DNA of 64,000 nt from an uncultured Alphaproteobacteria bacterium (GCA_902614395.1 CACMKW010000005.1:34949-98948); one strand, 5' to 3'; shown: positions 39,796 to 48,555, numbered from the stretch's first letter. The notes: a model not told the origin generated them from the letters alone. Translations and numbers: made by a program.

Positions 39796-40172
39796 TGGAT
39801 AAATTTGATGTTGTTGCAGCAATAATAATAAAAGATGATAAATATTTTATTGCGCAAAGAAATAGAAATAAACATATGGGATTAAGTTGGGAATTTCCTG
39901 GAGGAAAAGTTGAAAAAGGCGAAACTTTTGAAATTGCACTTAGAAGAGAAATAAAAGAAGAGCTTAATATAGAGATAAATATTAAAAATAAAATTGGTGA
40001 AGAAAATTATAAAGATGACAAAATAAATGTAAAATTACATTATTTTATATGCTCTCATTTTAATGGTGAAATTATTTTGAATGAACACGAGGACTCGGCT
40101 TGGATTACAAAAAATGAATTTAAAAATTATAATTTTGCTGAAGGAGATAGTGATATTATAAACTTATTATAA
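39795..40172 (+). CDS. NUDIX hydrolase, MutT-like
   Basis: GLSWEFPGGKVEKGETFEIALRREIKEELNIEI Nudix box. Confidence 0.95.
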   Translation: MDKFDVVAAIIIKDDKYFIAQRNRNKHMGLSWEFPGGKVEKGETFEIALRREIKEELNIEINIKNKIGEENYKDDKINVKLHYFICSHFNGEIILNEHEDSAWITKNEFKNYNFAEGDSDIINLL

Positions 40173-40267
40173 GTCTAATTTTAAAATCCTTTAAAACCTT
40201 AATTTTTCTACTTTTTTTTCAAAAATTTTATTTTCTTTTATTTTAGTGATAAAGACCAACCTCATTT

Positions 40268-40975
40268 ATGAAAGTTGATAAAGACCAAATATCCGCATGG
40301 GGTGTTCATGCCTTCACTGGATCTGGAGCTATACTTGGATTTCTTGCCTTGATATCAATTTTAAATAATGATCAAGTAGGTAGTTTTTTATGGCTTGGTA
40401 TGGCCTTACTAGTGGATGGAGTTGATGGAACATTAGCCAGGAAGGTAGGTGTTGAGGAAAAAGCGCCAAATCTAGATGGAATTATTTTAGATTCCATTAT
40501 TGATTATCTAAATTACGTTATTAATCCAGCTTTAATGATTTACTGGTTTCAGATGGTGCCATCTGGTTTTGAAATGATTTTGCCTGCTCTAATATTTGGA
40601 GTTTCTTTGTACACTTTTATAAACGTTAATATGAAAACAGATGATTATTATTTTCAAGGTTTTCCTGCAGTCTGGAATGTTGTAGTTTTATATTTCTTTA
40701 TATTAAATACAAATGAATGGATAAATCTAGTTGTGATAATAATTTTATTAGTACTAACATTTGTTCCATGGAAGTTTGTTCATCCATTAAGAGTAAAATC
40801 ATTTAGAAATTTGACAATTTTTTTTACTGTTGTTTGGGCAGCAACAACATTACGATTAGTAACAAAATCAGAAATAAACTTAATTATAAATGATACAATT
40901 GTTCTTCTAATATGGTTAATTTGTACGGGTTACTTTATTTATATTTGTTTTCTTAGATCAATTAAAGACTACTAA
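40268..40975 (+). CDS. pcs: phosphatidylcholine synthase
   Basis: AWGVHAFTGSGAILGFLALISI, LVDGVDGTLARKVGVEEKAPNLDGIILDSIIDYLNYVINPALMI (CDP-alcohol phosphatidyltransferase motif). Confidence 0.92.
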   Translation: MKVDKDQISAWGVHAFTGSGAILGFLALISILNNDQVGSFLWLGMALLVDGVDGTLARKVGVEEKAPNLDGIILDSIIDYLNYVINPALMIYWFQMVPSGFEMILPALIFGVSLYTFINVNMKTDDYYFQGFPAVWNVVVLYFFILNTNEWINLVVIIILLVLTFVPWKFVHPLRVKSFRNLTIFFTVVWAATTLRLVTKSEINLIINDTIVLLIWLICTGYFIYICFLRSIKDY

Positions 40976-40997
40976 AAGCGTAAGAAATTCAATATTA

Positions 40998-41022
40998 TTT
41001 TGCATATGCAAAAAATGCATAT
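40998..41022. promoter_or_regulatory. palindrome TTTTGCATATGCAAAA followed by a second TGCATAT
   Basis: 16-bp perfect palindrome (40998-41013); TGCATAT at 41001-41007 and 41016-41022, upstream of the riboswitch-like leader. Confidence 0.35.
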
Positions 41023-41077
41023 CAAATAAGTATGAAATTCATTTTTAAAAATAAATAAATTTTATTATTAAAATTTC

Positions 41078-41132
41078 ATCGTTCATTTTGAATAATTCAA
41101 AACGGAAGTAAACGAAAGTTGAAGGAACGCAT
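41078..41132 (+). ncRNA. glutamine riboswitch aptamer-like element, copy 1 (glnA type)
   Basis: ATCGTTCA-TTTTGAA-TAA-TTCAAAA-CGGAAGTA-AAC-GAAA-GTT-GAAGGAACGC; P1 CGTTC/GAACG, P2 TTTTGAA/TTCAAAA, P3 AAC/GTT; core GGAAGUA and GAAGGAACG. Confidence 0.82.
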
Positions 41133-41144
41133 GCAAGTTATTAA

Positions 41145-41197
41145 ATCGTTCAATCTGTATTAACAGATCGGAAGTAGGCTAATGCTGAAGGAACGCG
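41145..41197 (+). ncRNA. glutamine riboswitch aptamer-like element, copy 2 (glnA type)
   Basis: ATCGTTCA-ATCTGT-ATTA-ACAGAT-CGGAAGTA-GGC-TAAT-GCT-GAAGGAACGC; same core as copy 1, with P2 and P3 changed compensatorily. Confidence 0.85.
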
Positions 41198-41262
41198 GAT
41201 CTTATTATTAATTTCCATAGCTAAGCATGAATTATAACGGATAAGAAAGGTTTGTTATAACT

Positions 41263-41325
41263 ATGTTTAAAAAGTTAGATAATAAAAAGATACTCTTTTC
41301 AAATCTCAAGAGGCTTACTCCTTGA
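41263..41325 (+). CDS. 20-codon leader ORF (MFKKLDNKKILFSNLKRLTP)
   Basis: Preceded by AAGAAAGG; stop TGA (41323-41325) overlaps ATG (41325-41327) of the ATP-grasp gene. Confidence 0.5.
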   Translation: MFKKLDNKKILFSNLKRLTP

Positions 41326-42731
41326 TGTTTAATGAAATGTATCAATCTGAGTCAGTTATAAGAAATCATTATAACAATATTAATGATTGGTTAGATCAAA
41401 TGACCTCAAAAGTTATTCTTGAAAAGAATGCTGAAGCTGAAACTCATTTTAGAAATATTGGAATTACATTTTCTACAAATAACGAAACTGCAAGAGAAAG
41501 AATTATTCCGTTTGATTTAATTCCAAGGATATTTACCTATACTGAATGGTTAAGATTAGAAAGAGGAGTAATCCAAAGAGCTAAAGCACTTAATGCATTT
41601 CTTGCTGATATTTATAATCAAGGTGAAATAATAAAAGCTAATATAATTCCTAAAGAAATTATTTACAAAAAAAAATCTTTTGAACCTTCAATGTTTGGTT
41701 TTTCCCCTCCTAGAGATATCTATAGTCCTATAATTGGTATTGATTTAGTAAGAACAGGTCCCAATGATTATTTTGTTTTAGAAGATAATTGTCGAACACC
41801 AAGTGGTGTTTCTTACATGCTAGAAAATAGAGAAATAATGATGCGAATGTTTCCTGATTTATTTCATAACAACAGAGTAACACCAATAGATGACTACCCA
41901 ACAAGACTTTTGCAAACCTTGATGAGTTTAGCTCCTATAAAATGTGAAAATCCAGAACCAGTATGTGTGTTACTTACACCTGGTCCTTTAAATAGCGCTT
42001 ATTACGAACATAGTTTTTTATCAGATCAAATGGGTATTGAAATGGTTGAATCAACAGATTTATTTGTTGAAGGAAAATATCTTTATATGAAAACAGTTGA
42101 TGGTCCAAAAAGAGTAGATGTAGTGTATAGAAGAATAGATGATGATTTTTTAGATCCTCTCTGTTTTAATCCTCAATCTGTAATTGGTATTCCAGGAATT
42201 ATGGATGTTTATAGAACAGGTGGTGTCAATATCTGTTCAGCTCCTGGAGCAGGCATAGCTGATGACAAAGCAATTTATATTTATGTACCTGAGATGATCA
42301 AATTTTATTTAGGCGAACAACCAATCTTAGATAATGTTGAAACATGGAATTGCGAAAAGGAACAAGAATTAAAATATGTTTTAGATAATATAAATGAACT
42401 TGTCGTAAAAGAGGTTGATGGATCTGGAGGTTATGGGATGTTAATAGGTCCAAAATCTTCTAAATCCTCTATAGATGAATTTAAAACAAAACTCTCAACA
42501 AATCCAAAAGGATATATAGCTCAACCTCTACTTGATCTTTCATTTTCACCAACACTAATCAAAAATCAAGTTGAGGGAAGAAGGGTAGATTTACGTCCAT
42601 TTTGTTTAATTGGAGAGCAGGCTCAATTAAGTTCTGGTGGTTTAACTAGAGTTGCAATGAATGAAGGTTCGTTTGTTGTAAATTCTAGCCAAGGAGGCGG
42701 TGTGAAAGACACATGGGTTTTAGCTGAATGA
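41325..42731 (+). CDS. circularly permuted ATP-grasp protein (DUF404/DUF407 type)
   Basis: FGFSPPRDIYSPIIGIDLVRTGPNDYFVLEDNCRTPSGVSYMLENR, VYRRIDDDFLDPLCF, VVKEVDGSGGYGMLIGP; ATG 41325 preferred over TTG 41322. Confidence 0.95.
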   Translation: MFNEMYQSESVIRNHYNNINDWLDQMTSKVILEKNAEAETHFRNIGITFSTNNETARERIIPFDLIPRIFTYTEWLRLERGVIQRAKALNAFLADIYNQGEIIKANIIPKEIIYKKKSFEPSMFGFSPPRDIYSPIIGIDLVRTGPNDYFVLEDNCRTPSGVSYMLENREIMMRMFPDLFHNNRVTPIDDYPTRLLQTLMSLAPIKCENPEPVCVLLTPGPLNSAYYEHSFLSDQMGIEMVESTDLFVEGKYLYMKTVDGPKRVDVVYRRIDDDFLDPLCFNPQSVIGIPGIMDVYRTGGVNICSAPGAGIADDKAIYIYVPEMIKFYLGEQPILDNVETWNCEKEQELKYVLDNINELVVKEVDGSGGYGMLIGPKSSKSSIDEFKTKLSTNPKGYIAQPLLDLSFSPTLIKNQVEGRRVDLRPFCLIGEQAQLSSGGLTRVAMNEGSFVVNSSQGGGVKDTWVLAE

Positions 42732-42740
42732 GGAATAAAA

Positions 42741-43676
42741 ATGTTAAGTAGAACTGCTGAATATCTATATTGGATCAGTCGTTATATGGAAAGAGCTGAA
42801 ACTACAGCCAGGCTTTTGGATGTTGGTTATAGAATGTCTCTTTTTCCAAATCCAAGTGGTTATAATAATGAATGGGAATCAGTTTTATCTGCTGCTGGAG
42901 CAATAGAGGGATATAAAAATAAATATGATACAATTGAACAGAAAAATGTGGAAGATTATTTATTTTTTGATGAAAGTAATCCTTCATCTGTTTACAATTG
43001 TATTCTTAATGCACGAAATAACGCATTAGTAGTTAGAACTTCCTTTACCCCGGAGTCTTGGTTAGCAATTAATAAAACTTATCAAGAGATACTAAATTTA
43101 AAAGAAAAAAAATTTACAAAATCTGATTTACCTGATCTTACTGAGTGGACAATAGAACAAGTAAACTTATTTAGAGGATCATTAAGTTCTTTGCTTAGAA
43201 ATGATGGTTATAATTTTCTTTTTCTTGGTTTATTTATTGAGAGGGCTGATAATTCTGCCAGATTATTAGATGTAAAGTATTTTGTTTTATTACCTAAGCC
43301 TCAATATGTAGGTGGTAATATCGATAATATGCAATGGAGTATATTGCTTCGCTCTTTATCTTCTTTTAGAGCTTTTAGATGGGCATACGATGGTAATATT
43401 ACCGCAACTAAAATTGCAGACTTTTTAGTTTTAAATAATAATTGCCCTAGATCTTTAAGTTTTTGTATTCAGAATATTGTTAAACATTTAACTAACCTAA
43501 CATGCAGTCCAGAAAAAGTTGGAAGAATTTATAATAATTTAAAAGATCTAAATACTAAAATTCAGGAAGAAAAAATAGAAACTATTGTTGAATATGGACT
43601 TCATCAATTTGTAACACAATTTATTAGAAAAATATCTAGTGTTGATAACGAAATACATAAGGAGTTTTTTAATTAA
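42741..43676 (+). CDS. alpha-E domain-containing protein (DUF403)
   Basis: MLSRTAEYLYWISRYMERAETTARLLDV, FLFLGLFIERADNSARLLDVKYF. Confidence 0.96.
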   Translation: MLSRTAEYLYWISRYMERAETTARLLDVGYRMSLFPNPSGYNNEWESVLSAAGAIEGYKNKYDTIEQKNVEDYLFFDESNPSSVYNCILNARNNALVVRTSFTPESWLAINKTYQEILNLKEKKFTKSDLPDLTEWTIEQVNLFRGSLSSLLRNDGYNFLFLGLFIERADNSARLLDVKYFVLLPKPQYVGGNIDNMQWSILLRSLSSFRAFRWAYDGNITATKIADFLVLNNNCPRSLSFCIQNIVKHLTNLTCSPEKVGRIYNNLKDLNTKIQEEKIETIVEYGLHQFVTQFIRKISSVDNEIHKEFFN

Positions 43677-43677
43677 T

Positions 43678-44517
43678 ATGGAACTAATCATTGAACACAC
43701 AACTAAGTATGAATATAAAAATCCTGTTGCAGGATTAATTCAAACTACAAAATTATATCCTTCAGAATATAACGGTCTTAAAATTTTAGAATGGAATGTC
43801 CATAACGACTCAGCCAAAAAATCAAAAATTTATCAAGATGGTATGGCTAATAATATTCAAAGTTTTACAAACACAAACAAGGTTAAAAAAATACAATTTA
43901 CCGTTCTTGGAAAAGTTGAGACATTTGATACAAAAGGAATTTACCAGAGTGCTTCTGATAAAATAGATCCATTGGTTTACTTAAGAGAATCAAACTTAAC
44001 AAAAGCAAATACTGATATAAAAAATTTAGCAATTGAAGCTAAAAATGGTTTTAATGAAAATGAAAATTTAGAAACATCTCATAATCTTATGAATTTAGTA
44101 GCTGAAAAAATTGAATACAAGCCATTAACCACAAATAATCAAACAACAGCAATTGAAGCATTTAAACAGAAAAAAGGAGTCTGCCAGGACCAAGCGCATA
44201 TTATGATCGCTGCCGCAAAAACATTAGGAATTCCAGCCAGATATGTAAATGGTTATATGCACAATAATTCCCATTCTTCAGAATTTCAATCTACACATGC
44301 TTGGGCTGAATTTTATATAAATGATTTAGGTTGGGTAGGATTTGATCCAACAAATAAATGCAGTCCTGATGAAAGATATGTACGTGTTTCATGTGGGCTT
44401 GATGCTAGTTACGCATCACCTATTAAAGGTGTTTTTTATGGTAATATCAGTAATGATGCTGTTATAGAAAACTTAGATATTCATGTACAAACATTAGAAA
44501 ATAATTCTCAACAATAA
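43678..44517 (+). CDS. transglutaminase family protein
   Basis: MELIIEHTTKYEYKNPVAGLIQTTKLYP, KKGVCQDQAHIMIAAAKTLGIPARYVNGYM, THAWAEFYINDLGWVGFDPTN; listed ORF starts 43639, ATG 43678 preferred. Confidence 0.95.
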   Translation: MELIIEHTTKYEYKNPVAGLIQTTKLYPSEYNGLKILEWNVHNDSAKKSKIYQDGMANNIQSFTNTNKVKKIQFTVLGKVETFDTKGIYQSASDKIDPLVYLRESNLTKANTDIKNLAIEAKNGFNENENLETSHNLMNLVAEKIEYKPLTTNNQTTAIEAFKQKKGVCQDQAHIMIAAAKTLGIPARYVNGYMHNNSHSSEFQSTHAWAEFYINDLGWVGFDPTNKCSPDERYVRVSCGLDASYASPIKGVFYGNISNDAVIENLDIHVQTLENNSQQ

Positions 44518-44570
44518 TCTGTTTGAAATATTTGTTAACTTATTAGTATTATTTAAACAAAGGAGGAAAT

Positions 44571-44933
44571 ATGTTTCAAAATAAAAAACAACTTCAGTAT
44601 TTATGGATTTTTAAACCTGAGCTTAATGATATTGCAAAAAGAATTGCAGAAGATCATACAAAATGGATGAATGAAACACATACAAAAGAGGGCGATAAAG
44701 CACTTCTAATGTTAAATTGGTCCATGGGTCCCGAATTCAAAGATGGAAATAAAACAGGTAATATGTCCCTAATCTTAACAGAAGTTTATGAAAATCAAGT
44801 GGGAATAGATGATCATTTTGAACAAGCACAAAATAATGGCGCAACTTTTAGAGATGATTTTAGTGATTTTGAAAGTAAATGTGAGAATATAGTTAAAATT
44901 AATACTTCAGATATTATGCATTCAATGTGGTAA
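44571..44933 (+). CDS. hypothetical protein (120 aa)
   Basis: ORF with strong upstream AAGGAGGAA ribosome-binding site. Confidence 0.75.
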   Translation: MFQNKKQLQYLWIFKPELNDIAKRIAEDHTKWMNETHTKEGDKALLMLNWSMGPEFKDGNKTGNMSLILTEVYENQVGIDDHFEQAQNNGATFRDDFSDFESKCENIVKINTSDIMHSMW

Positions 44934-45042
44934 ATATAATTTTCAAAATCTAATTTCTTTTAAATAGATTAAAATAATCTTATTGTAATATGCAAACTAC
45001 ATATCTAAGTTAGATAATATATTTATTATAATTTTAGGTATT

Positions 45043-45438
45043 ATGGAAATTGAAAAAATTTTTAAAAATTTAATTTTAGCTGACTTTATTGTCATTATTT
45101 TAATTGTTATATCATCTATGAACCAACCATCTGAAATATCCAATCTTTATGAAAATTTAAATGATGGATTATTATCTAATTTTGAAAATTTTTCTAGAAT
45201 AGTATCTATTAGTTTATTCTTTTTATATCTATTTACTTTAAATTTACTTTATAGATTTATTTCTTATGGCAAATCACTTTATTTATTTTTAGTTGTAACT
45301 GCCATAGTTTTAAATTATTTTAGTGGTTCTGTTATTTATACTGCTTTTAGTGGTATGCTTGATCAAATTGGTGGATTAATTAGTGGCGCAATTTTGATTC
45401 TTTTATATTTTTCACCAATTAAAAATAATTTCAGATGA
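45043..45438 (+). CDS. hypothetical membrane protein
   Basis: Multiple hydrophobic segments. Confidence 0.65.
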   Translation: MEIEKIFKNLILADFIVIILIVISSMNQPSEISNLYENLNDGLLSNFENFSRIVSISLFFLYLFTLNLLYRFISYGKSLYLFLVVTAIVLNYFSGSVIYTAFSGMLDQIGGLISGAILILLYFSPIKNNFR

Positions 45439-45556
45439 AAAATAACTTAGTTTTCTGCAATCAAATCAATATTTATGTATTTTTTGCTAAAATTTAATTA
45501 ATATATAAAAATAGGTTGGTCAAAACCCTTGTAAAAAAAAGACCATAAATTTTTTT

Positions 45557-45949
45557 ATGGTAAAAACATTAGCTAAAATTATCATTGGTTTATTAAGCTT
45601 ATGGGCAATAGTATTTATAATTGCAGAGATAATAGGTGTAACCATCTATTTTCCATTCACTATAATTGAAAAACAAGAAATACCATATCATAGAATTACT
45701 TCAGTTAGATTAGCTGTTTTTCTAACTTTTGCTTATTTTGGTTTTAGGTATCTTTTTTTTCAATCAGAAAAACTATATCCTATTCAGTTTTTAGAAATTT
45801 ATATTAAGTCGTTTACAGTTTGTTGTTTGTTTGTTTTTTACACCAGTCAAGTTGAATATAGAGAATACTATTTTGTTTTATTTTTATTTATAGTTTCATT
45901 AATCTTACACTTTGCATCAAGAAATAGGATTAGAAGTTATTTTAATTAA
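45557..45949 (+). CDS. hypothetical membrane protein
   Basis: Multiple hydrophobic segments. Confidence 0.65.
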   Translation: MVKTLAKIIIGLLSLWAIVFIIAEIIGVTIYFPFTIIEKQEIPYHRITSVRLAVFLTFAYFGFRYLFFQSEKLYPIQFLEIYIKSFTVCCLFVFYTSQVEYREYYFVLFLFIVSLILHFASRNRIRSYFN

Positions 45950-45950
45950 A

Positions 45951-45974
45951 ACAAGCGGCTTTTAAACCGCTTGT
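45951..45974. terminator. bidirectional terminator-like hairpin
   Basis: ACAAGCGG-CTTTTAAA-CCGCTTGT, perfect 8-bp stem between convergent genes. Confidence 0.8.
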
Positions 45975-45982
45975 TGTATATA

Positions 45983-46444
45983 TTAATATGCTTCAAATAT
46001 TGTTCTCAGGATAATTAAAATCAATCCAACTAATGGAAACATCACTCCTCTTATATTAGGGTTAATGCCGTAGTTGTTTACAAGATTAAAATACCTAACT
46101 AATGAACTAATTAAAGCTATGGCCATAAGCATAAATAAAAATGAATACCAAAATTTATATTGTACAACATTTTCATCATAGGTATTTCCAGTGACATCTA
46201 AAGTTAGTAATATAGACATTAACAACATTGTTAAAAAAACCGCTCCTAGAGGACCTCTAAACACTAATTTAGGCTCCTCATTTGAAAAACCTAATTCATT
46301 AAAGAATTTTTCATTGAAATAAAATTGATAAATAATAAACAAATTAAAAAGCATAAATAGAACATGGAATGTAAATGCCATTGTTCCCCCAGCTTCTAAA
46401 ATATATTCAGCCATAAAATCTCCTATTTCTAATATAATTATCAA
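45983..46444 (-). CDS. hypothetical membrane protein
   Basis: Hydrophobic ORF on minus strand with four TM-like segments. Confidence 0.65.
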   Translation of the reverse strand: MIIILEIGDFMAEYILEAGGTMAFTFHVLFMLFNLFIIYQFYFNEKFFNELGFSNEEPKLVFRGPLGAVFLTMLLMSILLTLDVTGNTYDENVVQYKFWYSFLFMLMAIALISSLVRYFNLVNNYGINPNIRGVMFPLVGLILIILRTIFEAY

Positions 46445-46488
46445 AATATTAATGATTCTTTATAAAAAAATTATTAAAGTAATCTTTA

Positions 46489-47343
46489 ATGAAGAATATT
46501 TTAGTAACAGGTGGATCAGGCAAGGCAGGTAGAGCTACAATCAAACTATTATTAAAAAATAATTACAATGTTTTCAATGCAGATTTAATAAATCATCCCG
46601 AATTAGAAGTTCCTTTTACGAGAGTTGATTTAGAAAATTTTGGAGAAGCAATGGAGTCTGTATCTGAAATAGATGATCGTATTAATGGAATAGATGCAGT
46701 TATACATCAAGCTGCAATTCCAGCTTCTGGACTAGAAGTTAATCATAAAACATTTAGAGCTAATACTTTAAGTACTTATAACATCTTTCAATCATCTAAA
46801 GTTATGAAAATAAATAATATAGTATGGGCATCAAGTGAAACAGTTCTAGGTTTACCTTTTGATACTTATCCACCTTATGTACCTGTTGATGAAGAAATTC
46901 AACTGCGTCCAGAGTCAAGCTATTCACTATCTAAAGTGATGGGTGAAGAAATGGCCAGACAATATTGTAGGAGAAATCAAGATATGAAGATATTTGGTCT
47001 GCGTTATTCAAATATAATGGAAGAACATGATTACAAACAATTCAATTCATTTCAAAATGATCCATATTTACGAAAATGGAATTTCTGGGGTTATGTTGAT
47101 GCTAGGGATGTTGCTCAAGCTTGTTTATTAGCAATGGAAAGTAAATTAAAGGGGGCTGATAATTTTATTATAGCAGCCGATGACACAGTGATGAATGAAG
47201 ATAATAAATCACTTTTAGATAAAGTGTTTCCTAATATTAATATTAAGGGTGATATAGGTCAAAATAGAACATTATTAAGTAATGAAAAAGCAAAAAGAGT
47301 TTTAGGATTTAAACCTAAATATTCTTGGAAAAATTTAAAATAA
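46489..47343 (+). CDS. NAD(P)-dependent epimerase/dehydratase (extended SDR)
   Basis: ILVTGGSGKAGRATIKLLL, DAVIHQAAIPASG, SYSLSKVMGEEMARQY (YxxxK). Confidence 0.92.
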   Translation: MKNILVTGGSGKAGRATIKLLLKNNYNVFNADLINHPELEVPFTRVDLENFGEAMESVSEIDDRINGIDAVIHQAAIPASGLEVNHKTFRANTLSTYNIFQSSKVMKINNIVWASSETVLGLPFDTYPPYVPVDEEIQLRPESSYSLSKVMGEEMARQYCRRNQDMKIFGLRYSNIMEEHDYKQFNSFQNDPYLRKWNFWGYVDARDVAQACLLAMESKLKGADNFIIAADDTVMNEDNKSLLDKVFPNINIKGDIGQNRTLLSNEKAKRVLGFKPKYSWKNLK

Positions 47344-47392
47344 ATTATCATTATTTAATATTTATTTAATTTTTAAAATTTAGAGATTTGTT

Positions 47393-48547
47393 ATGGAAAA
47401 AAAAATATACTTAAATAGCTTTTTTTCAGCATCTGTATCAATTTTTGTTCCAGTATTTATTTGGGGTAATACCGTTTCACATTTTCCATGGATTATTGAG
47501 AAATTGGATTTTTCAAATCGAACTATTGGATTTCTGCTGATGTATTTTTCTATTGTCCAATTAATTGCATCTCAAGTCGCTGGGAGAATTATTGTTCCTA
47601 AAATAGGAACAAGAAATACACTTGTAATAGGTACATTAATTTTTTCATTTTCACCAATTACCTTTGGTTTATCAAATAATGAATTTATTTTTTTGATGAG
47701 TTGTTTTCCAACAGGTATAGGTTTTGGATTTATATATACGACAGCAACAATAGCTACAAATAATGCTGAAATTAAAACAAAATATATTTTACAGACATAT
47801 CTAAGTGCGTTTTTAAGTTTAGGTTTCTTATGTGGAGGATTATGTTCAGGTTTTTATAGAAATTATAATTTTGATTCACACTATCTTTTTTTTACACTTA
47901 TTTTTGTTTCAATTTTGTCTTCATTATTAATTTATAAATTAGGATTAAATAGAGATGAGGAAAATATAGAAAAAATGGAAAAATTAAAAATCCCTGAAAA
48001 AAATATACTAATTTTTAGTTTATATTTATTTATTTTTTTGGGTACAGTAATGGCGTTAGTTGATTGGGCGCCACTCTGGTTTGAAAGAGAGTTATTAACA
48101 ACAAGTTTAATTGCTAGTTTAACTATAGTTTGTTGGGGGGCAGGTGAAACAACTGGTAAGTTTTTAGGTGCTACAATGATAAAATTTACATCAGAAAAAA
48201 TTGTGGGTGGATATATGCCCTTGATTGGTTCAGTTATTTACTTAATAATTATAATGTATGGTAACATATATTTTATTTTACTTGGATTACTTATATTAGG
48301 ATTTGCCTCTGCTAACTTTTTTCCAATAGTAATAAGAGTCGCTCTAAATAATACTAAAGATAATTTAAATACTGCTGCAGCAAATCTTTCAACTATTGGC
48401 TTTCTTGGGTTTTTAGTTGGACCAGCTATAGTAGGATATACTTCTGAAATTTATAGTATATCTGCAAATACAAAAATTATATCTTTTATTTGGGTATTTT
48501 TGTTTATATCTTTTTTAATAACTCTTAATCTAAAAAAAATTAAATAA
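47393..48547 (+). CDS. MFS transporter (paralog of 24117..25271)
   Basis: FIWGNTVSHFPWIIEKL, LFIFLGTVMALVDWAPLWFERELLTTSLIASLTIVCWGAGETTGKFLGA, NTAAANLSTIGFLGFLVGPAIVGYTSE. Confidence 0.88.
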   Translation: MEKKIYLNSFFSASVSIFVPVFIWGNTVSHFPWIIEKLDFSNRTIGFLLMYFSIVQLIASQVAGRIIVPKIGTRNTLVIGTLIFSFSPITFGLSNNEFIFLMSCFPTGIGFGFIYTTATIATNNAEIKTKYILQTYLSAFLSLGFLCGGLCSGFYRNYNFDSHYLFFTLIFVSILSSLLIYKLGLNRDEENIEKMEKLKIPEKNILIFSLYLFIFLGTVMALVDWAPLWFERELLTTSLIASLTIVCWGAGETTGKFLGATMIKFTSEKIVGGYMPLIGSVIYLIIIMYGNIYFILLGLLILGFASANFFPIVIRVALNNTKDNLNTAAANLSTIGFLGFLVGPAIVGYTSEIYSISANTKIISFIWVFLFISFLITLNLKKIK

Positions 48548-48555
48548 TATTTTTT

